Part shown: piece after piece, positions 62,709 to 64,000 of the stretch
How the letters are laid out: the number at the start of each line of letters is the position of its first letter
How positions within the stretch are numbered: position 1 is the stretch's first letter
NCBI GenBank assembly: GCA_014706295.1
Contig: JACSVZ010000007.1
Span: 32,847,875-32,911,874 of the forward strand
Direction: 5' to 3'
Length of the DNA stretch: 64,000 nt
Source of the DNA: Lycocorax pyrrhopterus obiensis
Lineage: Eukaryota; Chordata; Aves; Passeriformes; Paradisaeidae
Notes under the pieces: model-generated
Databases searched by the model: none
Seen by the model: the letters and a program-made list of their open reading frames with translations, nothing else
What the model was told of the DNA's origin: nothing
Translations under genes and position numbers: made by a program

Positions 62709-62760
62709 CTAAAGAAGAACGGAAAAAAGAAGAGATCAGTTTGGAAAACGCTCAAAAATG
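62709..62760 (+). CDS. FMN2: FMN2 FH2 exon I (KKEEISLENAQK)
   Basis: The 52-nt exon completes the split Ala codon and encodes AKEEERKK-type charged sequence (read: AKEERKKEEISLENAQK), then two bases (TG) of the next codon. It covers residues 264-280. The acceptor is TTGGCAG and the donor GTAAGG. The ENAQK end matches the FMN2 helix that leads into the last FH2 segment. The codon opened by TG must be Cys, Trp or a stop, depending on the next exon; Cys is the likely reading. The next exon is not in the remaining 1.2 kb. Confidence 0.9.
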
Positions 62761-64000
62761 GTAAGGTTTTTGTGTTTTCTAACAGTTTGTTTTGGTCAAA
62801 GATATTATTGAACTTAGGAATTATATTAAATGGCAAAGGGATCTGTATTTCAAAGAAGTAATATGTTTTCTGAAAAACTCATGTAATCTTCCAGGAAAAA
62901 CTTCATTTGAGTTTTTATCCAACAGTGTACTGTTTGAGGTTTTAATTACTATCAGCATTGAACTGAATGGAGGTTTCACACAGTAAATAAATAACTGATT
63001 AACTACTTTATGACGTAAAAATGTGTTTCATCATCACTGAACATTTTCAGCACTTAGCATTCAGTATAGCATTCAGTTGCCTAAGAAAGCATTGAAATCC
63101 TAATGTTTTTATTGCCTGAATGTCTGTGCCTCACTTAGGCCAAAGGAGTCAAAGTATGGAAAATGATTAATTGATTAATAGATGGAGAGTAAAATATTCA
63201 ATAAGTTAATATTACTAATACTTTTTGTTTACCAAATTATAGTTTTGTGAGAGTGAAGCATCCATCTTAGCTATGGACCTGCTATAAATAAACTGATTTT
63301 TAATTTGCTATTAATATTTTTTCTTCCTGGTCACTAAAGGCAGATCTGTGGTAATCTGGATTTTAACTGTACTTTTCTCAGCCCATAGTCACTCCACCTG
63401 GGACACCTACGTTAGTTTTCCTAGGCAATCAGGAAAAGGGAGATAGGCACTTCCCAAATGCAGTTCAGGTCTTAGGTGAACTGTTCCCATTTGCCTGCAG
63501 AAGATGCCTAAATTGGCTGAACAACTGGATGATGTCAGCTGGGGCTTTACCTCCTCATTTCAAGAGTGTCTGACTGGTTCAACTTAGCTACAAACCTAAC
63601 TTTTTTGGCACAGGGCTCCTTCATATTCTACTTGCTTTGTAGCCTTTCTAGAGTAGAATAGACTCCCCAGGGTATGGAGCTGCACCTAATTTGCAGTTTA
63701 CTTAGGGAATTAGTTGTCCAACACAGAGTTTGGGTTTTTTAATTGCTAACTAAACATTCAGTATTTTAAATTACTACTTTGGAAAGGCAGAAAGTAGCCC
63801 AGGAAACCAGATTAAGGTGGATGAAAGCAAAGGAATACTCCTGGGGTCTAGGCTGACAAAGAAAGGAAGAGAGGATGAGAAGTGTTAGATGAAGGCAGTC
63901 TAGAGAGACTGTGCAGGATTTCAGGATCCCACCTCTGTACACTCCTGCTGGGATGGGGATGGTGAAGGGTTCTGTTAGGAAGAAGAGAGCACAATGTTCC
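62761..64000 (+). other. FMN2: FMN2 intron (5' part) to the window end
   Basis: Begins with the GTAAGG donor. I looked for the next FH2 exon (expected to carry an F-E-T-T and M-K-P-K type motif) and did not find it. The GC content rises after about 63350 and the sequence there may be an old repeat, but I could not name it. Confidence 0.75.

Larger units (their letters stand above)
1..64000 (+). other. FMN2: FMN2 (formin-2) gene, internal part spanning the window
   Basis: Nine coding exons on the + strand join in one continuous frame (842 nt; exon lengths 88, 62, 89, 130, 147, 60, 121, 93 and 52) and encode most of an FH2 domain. Every junction has AG acceptor and GT donor. The wording matches the FMN subfamily, and FMN2 rather than FMN1: [43 protein letters not shown] and [10 protein letters not shown] are what I recall of FMN2. 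FH2 domains dimerise as a ring and stay on the actin barbed end, nucleating and elongating straight filaments; FMN2 acts with Spire in oocyte spindle positioning and vesicle transport. The promoter, first exons, FH1 region and C-terminal tail are outside the window. Identification comes from memory of the family, not from a search. Confidence 0.93.

Noticed and set aside
62761..64000. A possible next FMN2 exon
   Set aside because: No frame showed the expected downstream FH2 sequence after the TG of the split codon.
1..64000. tRNA, rRNA, CRISPR array or bacterial operon features
   Set aside because: No cloverleaf with conserved arms, no regularly spaced repeats and no long contiguous ORFs were seen; the window is intronic vertebrate DNA.

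Overview
This window is vertebrate nuclear DNA, AT-rich and intron-dominated, and most likely from a bird. Two things support this. The interspersed repeats are almost all CR1 LINE fragments, some ending in the typical ATTCTATG octamer, and there is no Alu- or L1-like material. There are also two copies of an LTR type I recognise from avian genomes. There is no prokaryotic, phage, plasmid or CRISPR content. The short ORFs scattered across the window are chance ORFs or pieces of CR1.

The window carries one protein-coding gene, on the + strand: an interior part of FMN2 (formin-2). Nine consecutive coding exons can be read with canonical splice sites, at 3157-3244, 12407-12468, 14634-14722, 19404-19533, 20949-21095, 24366-24425, 26313-26433, 39718-39810 and 62709-62760. 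Joined, they give 842 nt, which is 280 codons plus 2 nt, in one frame with no stop. They encode most of the formin homology 2 (FH2) domain, including the GNYMNGG signature in the fifth exon here. The N-terminal region, the FH1 proline-rich region and the start of FH2 lie upstream of base 1. The last FH2 helices and the C-terminal Spire-interacting tail lie beyond base 64000. FMN2 nucleates and elongates unbranched actin filaments and works with Spire proteins, notably in oocyte meiosis and neurons.

Introns make up nearly 99% of the window. Two are long: 26434-39717 (13.3 kb) and 39811-62708 (22.9 kb). Repeats inside them include a degraded CR1 open-reading-frame copy with a second CR1 3' end embedded in it (12515-14455), four 5'-truncated CR1 fragments, and two solo LTRs of one endogenous-retrovirus family in opposite orientations. 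One of the LTRs is split by a CR1 insertion. There is also a MIR-like SINE candidate, and several simple repeats.

I did not find a new biological system. The observations most worth a second look are the nested transposon structures, a 125-bp direct repeat of unidentified noncoding sequence in the 22.9-kb intron, a splice acceptor made from a (GTTT)5 microsatellite, some strong short inverted repeats, and a few candidate conserved intronic elements that need alignment to test.
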